From Hetaerina americana (Eukaryota; Arthropoda; Insecta; Odonata; Calopterygidae), in assembly GCA_022747635.1 (NCBI GenBank), contig JAKTNV010000005.1, forward strand, positions 90,523,469 to 90,587,468: a stretch of 64,000 nucleotides of DNA. Direction: 5' to 3'. The position numbers were made by a program, and so were the translations under genes. The notes under the pieces were generated by a model. The model was not told the origin of the DNA, did not search any database, and worked only from the letters and a program-made list of their open reading frames with translations. Shown here piece by piece: positions 33,722 through 46,710 of this stretch. Each line of letters begins with the position of its first letter. Within the stretch, counting starts at the first letter, position 1.

Positions 33722-33765
33722 AGAACGTCATTCTGATTAAAACGGTGTGCCGTTGAAACGTCAAA
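33722..33765 (+). ncRNA. Degenerate hammerhead at PLE 3' end
   Basis: CTGATTA, stem II AACGG-tgtg-CCGTT, GAAA, cGTC. The spacing is right; the core CTGATGA has one change (G to T). Confidence 0.45.
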
Positions 33766-33828
33766 ACTACATAGGTGAGAGTCCCTTCTTTGTTTCTCAG
33801 ATTCAAAAATCTACTTATGTGTTTATAC

Positions 33829-33966
<138 letters not shown>

Positions 33967-33999
33967 CGTGCACAGAACGTGTATATATATTTATTTATT

Positions 34000-36456
34000 T
34001 ATTAAGTAATATACCGGTTAAGGTAGGCTTTTGGATGGACATAATTACTAATTAAATAATTTGTGACCCCTAGCAAAACACAACATCCTACTCTAAATCA
34101 GGTCCCTCTTCAGCTCCAAGTACTTTCTTCCTTCCTTCATCCCGTCCAACATCCCTATCCTGTTCCTCCCCTTTCCTCGTTTGCCTAACATTCTCCCCTC
34201 AATTACAGTCTTCAACATCCCGCTGCCGGTCAATACCCCCTTCATCCACTTTTCCTGCCTCCATAGGATTTCTCCAACAAACCCCTCTCTTCACCCACCA
34301 TACCAAGTACTTCCTCATTTGTTTTCTTCTCTGTCCACATTTAACCTTCTCCATTCTACCCCACATCCACATTTTAAAAGCCCCAAATCTACGTCCATCC
34401 TCCTGCTTCAATGACCACGTTTCCGCGCCGTACGCTACGCTCCATATCAAAGTTTTTACGAATCTTTTCAATGCAATGCGTCATTACTGCAATGGCATCA
34501 CGCGTACCTCTCCCCTTCCTAAACCCAAACTGATCATCCCCTAAGTAAACATTTGCCCTACTCTCTATCCTTTTGTTTATGATCCTGAGAACAACTTTAG
34601 CTGCGTGGGATATCAAACTTATTGTCCTGTAGTCCTCACATGATGTAGCCTTTACCTTTTTCGGAATAGGAAATAAAACTGATCTCACTAAGTCTTCCGG
34701 CCAGATTCCTTCCTCATAGATAATGCGAATGAGCCCATATAGCCTCTTCCTCCCAAATTTTCCTAAACATTTTAATAGTTCGTCTTGTTCCTTTTCTATG
34801 TCTCACTTTATTGGTCTAAGTTCTTTACTATACAGTTCTTCTATATATTCCTTCAATCTCTTTTGGATCTTTCCTGCGTTGACTATTTTCTTACCCACCT
34901 TATCTCTAACTGCTATCATCGACCATCCTTTCCTACTCCCCGATAAAGATTTAACTTTGCTGTACAGCGCACCAATGTCACCCTTCCTCTTGAGACTTTC
35001 CTCTTGAAACTTGAATCCTCACACTGGGTCTTCCACCATCCTTCTTTTGCTTTATTTGTTCTCCGCCTCAATTTATTGTTTAATTCTTTGTACTTCATTT
35101 TGCCTAACTCTGAATTTACATTTCCCATTTCTGTTCGATAGTACTTAGCTCTTTACCATCCTCCGTGATTTCCTCTACCGCCTGTTTGTATTCCTTCCTT
35201 TTCAAACCATTTAATGCTTCTACATTCCATTTTCTGACTCGCCGCCCCTGCCTTATCTTTTTGAAACGGACGCTACATTTCATAACCACTAAATTGTGGT
35301 CAGAGTCCGCATCCGCTCCCGGGAAGCTGTGCCCATTTATCACACTGTTCCTAAACCTGTGTCTAACCAGAATATAATACAGCTGATACCTTTCTGAGTC
35401 ACCTGGCATTTTCCATGCATACCTGCGTCGTTTGTGGTGTCTAAACCAAGTGTTGGTGATGACTAACCCCTGTCTTCTGCAGAACTCAACTGCTTTCTCC
35501 CCGCGGTCATTCCTCATGCCTAAACCATTGTCCCCGACCTCGTCACCATCTCTTCCTTCGCCTACCGTCGCATTCCAATCCCCCATCACTATCAAACGTT
35601 TCCCTGCAGGAACACACGTGATTATGTCCTCTAACGGATCGTATATCCTATCGACCTCTTCTTCCTTATAGTTGCTCGGTGGCATATATACCTGAATAAT
35701 ACCCAATTTCGTCGGTTCTGCTTTTATCTCTACTAGTAATATTCTATCCGCTACCTGTTCTATGTTGACTACGCTTCTTCCTACCTCTTCATTTAATACT
35801 ATGGTACCCCTAGTTGGCTCTCGTCCCCGTCGCTGTATATTATTCTATAATTATCACTCCAGTAATCTCCGTTATCCCTCCATCTCACCTCGCATAGACC
35901 TAAAATATCTATATTTCCCCTTTCCATCTCTCGCTTAACATTCTTCAATTTCCCTGTCCTCATCATTGTCTTAACATTCCACTAACATTCTAACTAATTT
36001 GGTCTTCTTCTCCTGCGTCTTCTGTCCTGCTGCTGCTGGTTTTCCCTTGCAAGGGTTTAGTGGGATGACGACCGCGGAAGCCTTGCCTCCTCCGCTGCCG
36101 GGCACGACACATGGCCGGTTGGGACGAGCCCCGTAGTTGCCAGGACTCAAAATCTCTGCATTGTCCATCATTTAAATCTTGGGAATGATAATTGAGGTGG
36201 TTTCCCGTTGCCTTCCTCAATAGTGTATTTAACATGACACCATCACTTTTTGGTCACCCCACTGGGGTCATACGCCATTGCAGCCACCTCACTGAGGAAC
36301 AGACGCTGCGTGGACTACCTTTCGTCTGGCTCCTAACCTTCAACGTATCTGGCATGGGTGACCCTACCAGGAGCAATTACTAATACTCCCACCAGCACAG
36401 CTCTAGGGTTCATCGGAACGTACAAGCCCTTCCACCACGTCAAGGTTGTAGTCCGG

Positions 36457-36460
<4 letters not shown>
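34000..36460 (-). mobile_element. RTE-type LINE with intact endonuclease region
   Basis: From 5' (right) on minus: a GC-rich 5' leader (36010-36460), then the AP-endonuclease of 196 codons (35706-35116) with LIVMGDWNATVGEGRDG, VITNTWFRHHKRRRYAW, PGADADSDHNLV (catalytic Asp/His). The linker and the RT start (IPKKVKATSCEDYRTISLIS, QFGFRKGRGTRDAI) follow. An internal deletion at about 34470 removes the FADD active site and joins to the C-terminus. The 3' end is shared with 48460-49910. Flanked by (TA)n on both sides. Confidence 0.8.

Positions 36461-36462
<2 letters not shown>

Positions 36463-36507
<45 letters not shown>
36463..36507. repeat. (TA)n microsatellite
   Basis: About 45 bp at the 5' edge of the RTE LINE. 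Confidence 0.95.
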
Positions 36508-36511
<4 letters not shown>

Positions 36512-36904
36512 TATACACATATATATCTAGCGTCCCTTTCCCCATCTGATAACCCTACAGAATTAAAAAATCTAGAAATGGCGTATATATGGCTTTGCAA
36601 GGCCTATTAACATCTGGGACTTAATGCCGTTCATTAATAACTCCACCTCCCTCTCACTCCTTCCCGATCTCCGCTCCCCTTTCGCCTCTCTTCCCTCTGT
36701 TCCCTCCTCCGACCCTTTCTTTCTCCCCTTCCCCTGCCTCCTCTTTCTTTGGCATACCTCACCTTCCCTGGACTGGCTAGTAGTACTATCGTTTCTTCTG
36801 GGGAAGACGGAGCTACTCTCCGCCGTAATTATCAAGAAATATCGTAAGTGCTCTTTTTATGCTTATATATATTATTAATTATGCATGCATACATATTATT
36901 TATA

Positions 36905-37310
36905 TACAAAGAACCTAAGACTGGAAACAAGGAAGCAATTCGTCAAGACTTTCGTGTGGAGCATGGCGCTCTATGGATCTGAGACTTGGAACATTGGAAA
37001 AGTGGACCAGCGAAGAATAGAAGCCTTGGAAACATAGTACTGGAGGCTGAATATTAAATGGAAAGACAACGAACAAGTAACGAACGAGGAAGTATATAGA
37101 AGAGCAGAAGAGGATAGGACCTTATGGGGAACTCTACGGCAAAGAAGAAATGGATGGACCGGGCACACATTGAGGCACAATGAATTGATTAGGAATATAA
37201 TAGTGGAAAAAATAGAAGGGAAGATTCCACGAGGTAGACCCAGAGACATGTACATAGGACAAATTAAGAAGGACGTAAAAACAGAGGGTATCTCTGGTTT
37301 CCCCACCTCT
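36905..37310 (+). mobile_element. LINE fragment, C-terminal domain
   Basis: The + strand reads NLRLETRKQFVKTFVWSMAL, YGSETWNIGKVDQRRIEALE, TNEEVYRRAEEDRTLW and HTLRHNELIRNIIVEKIEGK then GRPRDMYIGQIKKDV, the usual RTE-like end. One stop. Same family as 19660-19865. Confidence 0.75.
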
Positions 37311-37409
37311 ACTGTGTTCCTATCCCTTTCCCTCATATCGATTTTCATGTGAATGAGTATATTTACATACTATATATGATTTATATTTATATATATTGTA
37401 TATATAAAA

Positions 37410-37683
37410 CCATAAACACAGTAATAAACCCGAAGGTCGGTTAGGTAGGTGATGGCAGAGTTAACCTAGTACTAAGCCCGACGGCGTGTGAAATTCACAC
37501 ATCAGGGTATGGGGGCCAGTTCCTTTCCCTATGCCGGTCATGGTTACCCAGGAAGATCTGGTACCCGAAAAATCACATAGCTTGGGTTAAGCTGCAGGTG
37601 CCCAGAGTGCCTAGCCCGGGAATCGATCCCAGGACCCTTCGGTCAGCAGTCCAACGCTCTACCCACTGGACTACCGCGACCCA
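37410..37683 (-). repeat. tRNA-derived SINE, family 3
   Basis: Minus head ggtcgcggtagtccagtggg-tagagcg, an anticodon-arm-like stretch and gggatcgattcccgg (B box) give a strikingly tRNA-like first ~75 nt. A 200-nt body with gggtaccagatcttcctggg and an inverted tgtgaatttcacac follow. It has no 3' acceptor arm, so it is a SINE and not a tRNA gene. Its 3' part recurs at 46711-46813. Confidence 0.75.
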
Positions 37684-37769
37684 CATATTGTGAATAATAA
37701 TGTGCACCAAGATTACGCTAACGCACAAATACATAAACACACACAAAAGAAATTCACAAGTATTTCAAA

Positions 37770-39490
37770 TTTTCGGTTGCACGACCACCTTTCTCGAGGG
37801 AGAGAAACTCCCCTCAAGACTGGAGGGGCAGAGTGTGGGAGGGATACTGAAACGGAGACTATAGCATTCATGGAAGGTAGCGTTATGTTCAGAGGTGTGT
37901 TTTCGGATTAGAAGCATCCCAATCAGGGAAGAATTCTTACAGGAAGCCCGGTGGTTATTGATTCTAATATTGAGGGGTGTGGTACTCTGTCCAATATAAA
38001 AGGCAGGTCATAGTTGGCACTTCAAAAGTTAAACCACATTGCTAGATGTGCAAGTAGAGTAGGGAATTGGTGGGAGAGAGTTAAAAAGTGGATGGGATAG
38101 GGATGGTATTTTTGCTTTGAAAATAGGGCATGTTTTGCATATAGGTTTATTGCAGGGGAAGGGAGTGGCTTTGGGTCGGGGCGGAGATTAAAGGAGTGGA
38201 TTTGAGGAGATCTGATAAATTAGGCGGGCGTTTGAAAGTAACAGAGGGAAATTTTGGAAAGAGGTTGGTGGTGGAATTATGATTTTTAGGATAGGGTTTA
38301 GGTTTTTTAGCATTGATCTCAAAGACTCTAGGCTAGGAAAGTATGTGGTACAATTTGAAAGAGGGTGGCTTTCTGCGGTGGAGGAAGGTTTGGGAGTGTA
38401 AGCACGTCTTCGGATTCTTTTGTTTCTGAGGGATTCAGGATAACCTCGTTGGAGGAGTGAATGGTGTAGATTTGAGAGGAATTTATCAAGGGAGTCGGGG
38501 TCAATGCAGATCCTGTGTCCTCTTATGGAAAGGGAATAAGGAATGGAGCGTTTGCTGTGATATGGATGGAAACTGTTATAATGGTAGTATTGTTGGTCGG
38601 TTTTACATGTACGGAAGTGCGGAATTATTTCTCTATTAAGGATACGTTTACACCTAGGAAGGTGATTTGGGAGGAGGAAACGATAGAATTGAAGGAGACA
38701 AAGCATTGAGGTCGGAAATGAACGTTTTCAGGGAATCAGTGCCATGTGGCCAGAGAAGGAAAATATCATCAATATATCTGAGCCACAACAGAGGTTTCAG
38801 GGGTTGTTTAATCAGGAATTTTTTCTCTACAAGACCAAGAAAGAGATTTGTACCTGCTTACCATGGCACAACGCTTCAACTGCAAGTAGAGATCGTTAAA
38901 GGAGAAGGAATTACGGGTGAGGGTGAAGTCGTTAAGGCTAAGGAGAAATTGTGGCTTAGGGCGTTGGGAGAGGTGGTATTGAAGAGCGGAGAGACCTTCT
39001 GAGTGGGCAATGGATGCATAGGTTCCAAAGGGCTGTGGTATCAATTTTGGCAATGGTAATATCGGGATCTGGAGGAAGGGAGGGAGGTTAATTTTAGCCT
39101 TTGCAGGAAATGTTATGAATCCGTAGTGAATGACGGTAGGGATTGGACTGTTGGCTGCAGGTAGTGGTTTACAAATGCATATTCTTTCCATTGGGGAAGA
39201 TAAAATCCGACGACCGAGATTGCCAGGTTTATGAATCTTCGGAAGGATATAAAAATGTGGGGTGCGTGGGTGGAGAGGGCAGAGGAGGGCCATGTCGGAA
39301 GGAGATGGACCTTCATTGGGCCCGTCCGAAGTAATAAATTCAATGCGTTCCTCCTGAATCACGGGATTTGAATATTTGGGTATTTGTCGGTAGAAACAGG
39401 TATTAGAGAGCTGTATTGACTTCTCTTTTATAATCTGTTCTGTCTAAAACTACAACCGTTGAACCTTTGCAAGCATAAATTATGATAATA
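37770..39490 (-). mobile_element. Penelope-like element, decayed, RT plus endonuclease
   Basis: On minus from right to left: KGSTVVVLDRTDYKREVNTA, TPHFYILPKIHKPGNLGRRI then SSP, LQYHLSQRPKP, the thumb, HSLLQRGYPESLRNKRIRRR, KTCPIFKAKIPS (Cys motif), and the GIY-YIG core FYIGQSTTPLNIRINNHRAS. Stops and deletions occur throughout (for instance between 38706 and 38808). Related to the family at 31345. Confidence 0.75.
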
Positions 39491-39589
39491 TTTGGATTGC
39501 CAATTATTATTCTTAATTCTGAGGATTCAGCGCGAGACAGGTTTGGGTTGTGGATTTAGGGACTTAGGGAAAGATGGCTTGGAAATTCT

Positions 39590-42085
39590 GGACAGGACGA
39601 GTTTTATAAAAATTTCCCAAAAGCCAAGCCAACCTTCAGCTGTAAATTACGCTGTGGTAAGCTAGGCGCATCCAAGGAGTTCAAAAATTCAGATGGCTAG
39701 TCGGTGACTTCACCTTCGTTTGTTACACAGTCAATAGATTTGCATGAATGCAGAGTACCAACGATTTGATTCTGAATTACGAAGTTTAAGTCTTCCACAT
39801 CTTTGTTCATAGCCGCCGAAATTGCTCGCTCACTCGATCATTTGTGATGTTTGTGGTTATCAATGATGTTTGAGAACACTTAGTTGATGAGCTCATCTTT
39901 CGATGAAACGAAATTGCAAAAATTCCGAGGAAATGAAATCAATCCGCTCGATTCGTTGACAGAAACCCGGCCACTACCGATAGTCAACAATTACTTGGAG
40001 AAATCTTCAGCAGATGGATCGTTCAGCAATGCAACTCTCATGTTTGTTGCCAGTTGAAGTTTCTTCACATGGCGCTACAGATTTGATGATATGGGGCAAG
40101 CGTTTATTTCATCGGCAGCAGTCGATCTTGGAATGACTGGCAGTGTTTGGCGGAAATCGCCAGACAGTCAAATCATTGCGTCGCCAAAGCATCTCGAGTC
40201 ATCGCGCAGATCTTTTAATGTCCGGTCAAGTGCTTCTAATGCGCGTTTGTGCACCATCGTACAGTTGTGCCATATGATGATTTTAGATGCTACGAAAATT
40301 TTGGCCATTGCAGACTGTTTCGAAATGTTACACGTTTTTCTTCAGAAGGTTTTGTAGGTTTAACGGCAACTTTAACGCTGAATGAGCCGTGCGGCATCCT
40401 TCTACATCTACATCTACTTAATACCCCGCAAGCCGCCGCAAGGGCGTGTGGCGGGGGGTGCTAGGACACCACCCATAATTTAGAAAAGAAAAAGAAAAAA
40501 AAACCGCATGCAATAACGACAAAATCATATATGAAAAAAAACATGGCATACATTCATGCATGAACACTTACACCCCACACACATGCAAACACTCAAACTA
40601 CCAACTAACATACACATGCACCTGAAAGTATACCTAACATCTCTATAGTGTTTAATTTTGTTCCGACTTGTAAATTCAACGTTTTTAATATTTCTAAAGT
40701 GACTTCGGTTTCTTGCTATTACGATTACTGATTTTTCGGGGAAAGAATGAGTATTTGTACCTATCTGTCTTGGAATCTATCTCCATTTCCAACAATGTGG
40801 CCGCTAAGCTAGAAGAAGCAACTGCTACCGCAATGTCCGATCTCGCACGAACAGTGGCCAAAAGCAATGATATGAGGAATGTCTTCCAAGTTCCACCAGG
40901 GGCACCCAGGAAAGATAAGTCACCATTTCCATCATAAATTGCCTTCATTAATGTATCATACACTTCCTTCTGTTGGGGGTTCAGCAGGGATACATTTGTT
41001 TGAACTGATTGGTCTAATTTATGTCGATCATATTCACGTTCACGGTCTAATTCTCGATTAAACGCATCGTTCATTCCACGATCTGGTGTGGGCATTCCCA
41101 ACTTCACTAATAAATTGCCGCACATGAGGTCCCACATGTCTTCAACCAACAGAAAATCCTGGTTATGCATATCCTAATTTAGCTCAATATCGATATTTCT
41201 TGAAATTATACGAATTCGATGTAAAATGTCTTCTGCCATCTTATCCTTGTATTTCCAAGAAACTGCGGGAGATCCTTTTATTTGTTCCACAGGTTAGCTG
41301 GGTTGGATGGGAAGTATGTTGAAAGGATGATAGCAAATAATGTGCGTATCTGACCTGGAGATGCAGAAATAGTTGTTTCAGTCATTGTCGTGTCCCAATG
41401 ACTATGGTTTTCAAGCAAATCGAGCTCTTGGCATGCAGCACGAAATGTTGCGTACACTAAACTAGTTACAGATCGTAGTGATTCGAACGATGTGGGCCCT
41501 CGAAAATTCACCTGTAACAACCGCAAATAGAAGCATTCATCATTCTTCGGATGAACTGTATAAATACGACAAAGAGCGTCAGTAGAACGCACACCCGGAA
41601 GACCAGGAACCGCGTCGTCTTGCTGCCGACGCTGAAATTTCTTCAATGAAGCGTTCCAAGTGTAATAACGTGGTATCTCTGAGTAAAGGAACGTTCGGGC
41701 AAACGGATCGCTTTGGCAAGTCGCAAAGAAACTCATCGATGTTGTCGCTGGAGGTGCTTCCGCTCGTTGATCAATATGCGACGCGGTGAAATGAACTCTT
41801 TACCCATTCTCCAGATGCACCGCCAAGCGAACAGCAGTGGGATGACGTTCGTGAATAGGGAATAAGAATATACGCCAAATCGCCTCATCACAGTTCACAT
41901 ATCGACAGAATTGATAGCTGATAATTTCATCGATGACATCGGTGGTTTGAATGCCAAAACCCGCCATATCGCCGCCTTTCGTGACATTTACAGATGTATT
42001 TGATCGACTTCACGTAATTGCAATACTCAACGTTGCAATCTTGAATGTTTTTAAAATCAGGGTAGAATATGGATAATGATATTTT
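39590..42085 (-). mobile_element. Helitron helicase remnant
   Basis: Minus, right to left: the end of the Helitron N domain (VEYCNYVKSIKYICK, then frameshifted), FFATCQSDPFARTFLYSEIP, RIYTVHPKNDECFYLRLLQV, the Pif1-type Walker A as FLGAPGGTWKTFLISLLLAT (canonical GGTGKT; Gly to Trp), VAVASSSLAATLLE, then after an insertion GRTAHSALKLPLNL, the DExx region as IIIWHNCTMVHKRALEALDR, LSGDFRQTLPVIPRSTAADE and TEFLNSLDAP-like sequence to about 39600. Several stops. The HUH Rep nuclease motif and the Helitron ends were not found. Confidence 0.85.
40396..40787 (-). repeat. GC-hairpin repeat (variant) inserted in Helitron
   Basis: Left edge ctacatctacatctacttaa with hairpin accccgcaagccgccgcaag. The right edge lies within about 40785-40790, where Helitron reading (…AATLLE) resumes. 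The two Helitron halves (LLE | GRTAHS) are adjacent in intact Helitrons, so this is a clean insertion of about 390 bp. Its 5' part differs from the 25293 copy, which suggests a subfamily. Confidence 0.75.
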
Positions 42086-42602
42086 CGGCATAGCAGCATA
42101 ATAATGTAAAACAAACAAATTGACCGGTAATATAAATGTTTGTTTGTTGTCGGTGATTTGTTTACAAACACGTTAGTGACGTGTCAACTAGAGTTGGGCT
42201 TAGCTCGTATTCAATTGAGTTGAATTCTCAATCCATTAAAATGTTTTTAATATTGTTACGAAGCTGAGTTATTAAATTGGTAAAAGCAAAACAATCATTT
42301 AGTCAGTTGTTTTGACCTACATGATAGTTGTTACCAACTCTTAAAAAATACCACTAAAATCAAGATTAAATTTTTTCCGTGAACTTTTATGATATTCTAA
42401 TGGCTATTCTACTATTCTGGGCTGAGACGAATCCGAATTTTATTCCCTCTAGTTATGTGTTGTTTTAACGCTAGTGTTTATTTGTTCTATTATTTTTGGG
42501 ATCTGAGAGGCGAAACCTGATCTGAAGTGACAAAAAGCGCTGGATTCTCCTTTATTTATCCCTATGTTTGACCTGCGCTCTTACCTACCAACTACGCTAA
42601 AC

Positions 42603-42605
<3 letters not shown>

Positions 42606-42673
<68 letters not shown>

Positions 42674-42760
42674 TAATATATATATAATATATATATATAA
42701 TATAAATATATATATAAATATATATATATTTATACATATAAATATACATATAATATATAT
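42606..42760. repeat. (TA)n/(AAT)n microsatellite
   Basis: About 150 bp of TA with interspersed ata/aat units; all open frames in it are artefacts. Confidence 0.95.
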
Positions 42761-42949
42761 TTGTCTATAGCCCTTGAACGCTTGGCCGGCACAATGGAAC
42801 ACAGAGCTTAAACTGTTAGAAATTGTGAGTGTCCTTTTACGTGTTTTCTATTTATATTTTGTGCCGTCCATTTGTCATATTGCTCTCTTCAGTGCTTCGA
42901 AAGGATCGATGTATATATATATTGGAGAGACGAAATATTTACTTTGATA

Positions 42950-43450
42950 TATCTCGCATTCGAGAAACGCGGAACCACACAACTCGGCTGCTGGTCCTGG
43001 GCCATCCGTAACGTCCTTGCATGATTCGTTTTCCTTCTTTTCCCTCGCGAAGGTTATTAACTCTGGGACGCCAACTTCCCTCTCGTCCCTTTGAGAGCGG
43101 GAAGCAGACCACCCCCGTCCCCCCTTCCCCACAAACACACACACACGTTCCGCCCCTCCGCGCATCGCCCAACGGCCGGCACATGTTGCGTCAGCCCAAG
43201 GTGGGAAGAGCGGCCCCCGGGCGCGAGAGGGGACGACGGAGTAGACCAATGCCAAGGTGACCAGGGCCCTCTTCGTCCGGGCCGCTCCCGCCTCCCTCCA
43301 CCTCTCCGCAAGCTGCCAGGCTCAGGAGGGACGCAGCCGGTCGGTAGCTTGCGAAACCACACCGCCGCAGCCCCGTAGACTGACGTGGAGCGGCGCACGT
43401 ATTGCGACAAATATTTACTCTCCATAGCCAATACATGCTCTCGAGCCCAC
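42950..43450. promoter_or_regulatory. CpG-rich block, possible promoter
   Basis: Strongly GC- and CpG-rich compared with the surrounding AT-rich DNA (for instance gcggcccccgggcgcgagag). Open frames occur on both strands with low-complexity Pro/Arg composition and no domain, as expected by chance in GC-rich DNA. Could be a host promoter/first exon region or an unknown GC-rich repeat. Confidence 0.25.
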
Positions 43451-43993
43451 CTCTCGACACAATTTCAATCGATTGATCGGCCCGCAATACCTTCTTCTGG
43501 CTGCTGCTTTTTTTTGCTTCTGATTCTTAACGACAGCTTCTTATTTCTTCCCTTTTTGACCAAGCGCCGTAGGCGCTTCCATTGTGTTCCTTTCCGTCCT
43601 CTTTCTTACGTTTATCCCCCGCGCCGACATCTCAGGGGTCTCTTCAATCGCTATGGCTTTGACGACCGCATTTCCGAGCCAGACCAAACTACACCACCAG
43701 TGAAATTTTCCCTATGCATCCCATCAATCAACTTTTTTTCTCGGGGGAGATTCGAGATTTTCCCGCAACTCTTATTTCGTCGTTTGCTCTTTAACTTCGT
43801 TTTTGAATGATTTAATCTCCGCCGCATTTCGTAACGGCAGGTCAACCGACGTGAAATTAGCGAGAGAGGCTATGAATAAGAGAGGTGGAACAAACAAGCG
43901 CTTCGAATGAGCAGTGGGTTGCACTGGAGGGGAGGCCAGCAATGAGAGGGACGGCACTCGTGGATTCCAGAAGAAGTGCATTCGTTTTTTCCT

Positions 43994-44617
<624 letters not shown>

Positions 44618-44619
44618 TA

Positions 44620-45865
44620 CGACGGTAATCCCAGAAGTAACCGACCCAACAAATAAAACAAAAATTTTGGAAAAAAAGTATTTATTTGTCAACGTAATCT
44701 CCTTTCAGCTCCATACACTTATCCCAGCGATGTTCAATAAGTTCGATACCCTTTTAATCATAAGATCTGTCATGCTCCTCAAAATAGCCATTAACTTTTG
44801 ACCACCGAGCCATTTTTTCAAGTTTGCGAACGGAAAATAATCCAAGAGGGCTAAATCTGGCAAATAGGGTGCATGATGTAGCAATTCAAACTTTAATTCA
44901 TGAATTTTGGGCATTGCAATAACGGATATGTGAGCCGGTGAGTTGTCTTGATGAAACAACAATTTCTTCTAAGCCAAATGCGGCCAATTTTGCTTGATTT
45001 CTTCGCTCAAGCGTTACAATATGTTCGCATAATCCTCGCCGTTGATAGTTTTTCCTTTTCCGAAATAGTCAATGTTAATTATCCCAAGCGCATCCCAAAA
45101 AAGCGACGCCATGACCTTGCCTGGTGATGAAACGGTCCTCGCCTTCTTTGGATGCGGCTCTCCCTTTTGAATCCATTGTTTTGATTGTTATTTTGTCTAG
45201 GGCGTGAAGTAATGGACCCATGTTTCATCCATGGTTATGAAACTGCCCAAAAATTCTGTTCTTAGTTGCTTTTCAACTTTGCTAAACGCTCCTTTGAAAC
45301 ATCTTCACGACACTGGTTTTGCTCGAGTGTGAGCAAACGCGGCATCCATCTTGCACACAACTCTCTCATGTCCACATTTTCAGTTAATATGTGATGTACC
45401 ACACTTTTTGAAATTCCTACTATATCTGCTAGCTTGCGCACTTTCAGCCAACGATCATCCAGTGTTACTTTTGGATTTTCTTCACCGTTTCTTGAGTCGT
45501 CACCTCATTTGGTCGACCTAGGCGATGCTCGTCTTGACAGCTCGTACGGCCTCAATTCAACTCTGCTACCTAATATTTTACTGTTGTAAACAAAGGAGCA
45601 GACTCACCCAGAGTAGAATCCAGTTCATCTTTTATATTGGTTGGGCTGGGGACTTTAAAAAATGTATGGTATCACAAAACAATGACCAATTTTCTCATAT
45701 TCACTGAAAACGTTCACTATTTATCGCTGCCAAACAAATACTAAACAACGTAGCATCTTCAAACTTGAAACATATGCTTTCTAAATTGCACACTTTCTAA
45801 TAGAGTAATATTTTTCAAACAACTATCGCCATCTCTAGGTCGGGCCGATTACTTCTGGGCCTTCC
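44620..45865 (-). mobile_element. Mariner, near full length, decayed
   Basis: Terminal repeats ggtaatcccagaagtaac and its partner at 45848-45863 (ttacttctgggcc). On minus: D1 region MDETWVHYFTP, EPHPKKARTVSSPGKVMASL, FWDALGIINIDYFGKGKTIN, D2 LFHQDNSPAHISVIAM, D3 YLPDLALLDYFPFANLKKWL. All three catalytic Asp are readable but several stops and frameshifts interrupt. About 1.25 kb, normal for mariner. Confidence 0.8.
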
Positions 45866-46110
45866 AACAGATTTCCCGAATTTTATATACATGATCCAAG
45901 CGACCAATGTATGTTGGTGTGCGAATAATTGGCGAGACCTCGGCGCTAAAACCTGCAAATCTGAATTTATTTGCTAAGTTCGACCTAGCAATGAATCGCA
46001 TTTCTTCTGACGATTGCCACCATAACTTCAGACGCCAAAAGTTACTGTAGATGAATATTCTAAATAAGGCCTTATAAGGGCGTGGCAATAACATTTCTTT
46101 ACCCTATTGT
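45866..46110 (-). mobile_element. CR1-like LINE 3' end
   Basis: Minus reads ANKFRFAGFSAEVSPIIRTP then TYIGRLDHVYKIREI, the terminal block also seen at 50880 and beside the PLE at 27429 (NKFRS... SHSN... YKVR-like). Confidence 0.6.
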
Positions 46111-46710
46111 TACTCCTGCCAAACAATTCCTCTAATATATCCCAATTTTTTATATGCTTGTCCGCAACATTTCTCTTTTGTATTTGATTCAGGACTGCGA
46201 CTCAGAAAGATTAAAACACACTAAACTTTATACAAACTAAACATACTTTCACTGTAAACTTAAAATTAACTTAACTACGGCCGTGAAACAATGGAAAAAC
46301 AAAATAGCCGAGTCCGCGAACTTGATTGGCCCTGAGTTTGTTTAAGGGGGTTTGGTAAGGAAAAGGTGACAAGTTAGAGGAAAATTGAAAACTCACACTC
46401 GGTCACTTGGTAGTGATTGGAAAACAGTGGCCCTTGGGTTCACTTGGGTTCAATCACACAGAAAAAAGGCAAAAATAAAAGAAACACTCAAAACCACTCG
46501 ATCACTATGGTGTGTTAAGGAATAACATTGCCTCTCGTTAACCGTTGACATTTTGTAGAGTTGCATGTCTTAACGCGAAAATATCTGTTACATTCAGACG
46601 ACATGGAGGCCATCATTGAATGTAAACGTAAAACGAACACATGGCCCTGAAACAACAGAAAAACGAAATAGCCAAGACCGTAAACTTGATTAAACGATAT
46701 ATATATAAAT
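46111..46710. other. Unassigned, with an internal direct repeat
   Basis: No gene. A ~45-bp imperfect direct repeat (gtgaaacaatggaaaaacaa at about 46285 and ctgaaacaacagaaaaacga at about 46646) is the only structure noticed. Confidence 0.4.

Larger units (their letters stand above)
31345..33765 (+). mobile_element. Penelope-like element, longest copy in window
   Basis: The + strand covers TPHFYLLPKINK (RT motif before A), DVTSLYTSIPHKEGLES (motif A), WAR-stop-IDDIFFLWPHG (motif C, YIDD with Tyr changed to a stop), the thumb, and an uninterrupted stretch with FNCPLCKCCHF and the GIY-YIG core PTIYVGECTTTLYLRMNNHR. LDDFFSVSVIETLPKSERS follows (32388-32800). The 753-bp mariner at 32807 splits it. 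The PLE resumes at 33560 and ends in a degenerate hammerhead. It belongs to a different PLE family from 26076. Confidence 0.8.

Noticed and set aside
37610..37683. Possible functional tRNA gene on minus
   Set aside because: The 3' acceptor arm and terminator are missing and a SINE body continues; treated as a SINE head.
42875..43487. Several overlapping open frames on both strands in the CpG-rich block
   Set aside because: GC-rich DNA has few stops; composition is low-complexity Pro/Arg/Gly and no motif is visible.
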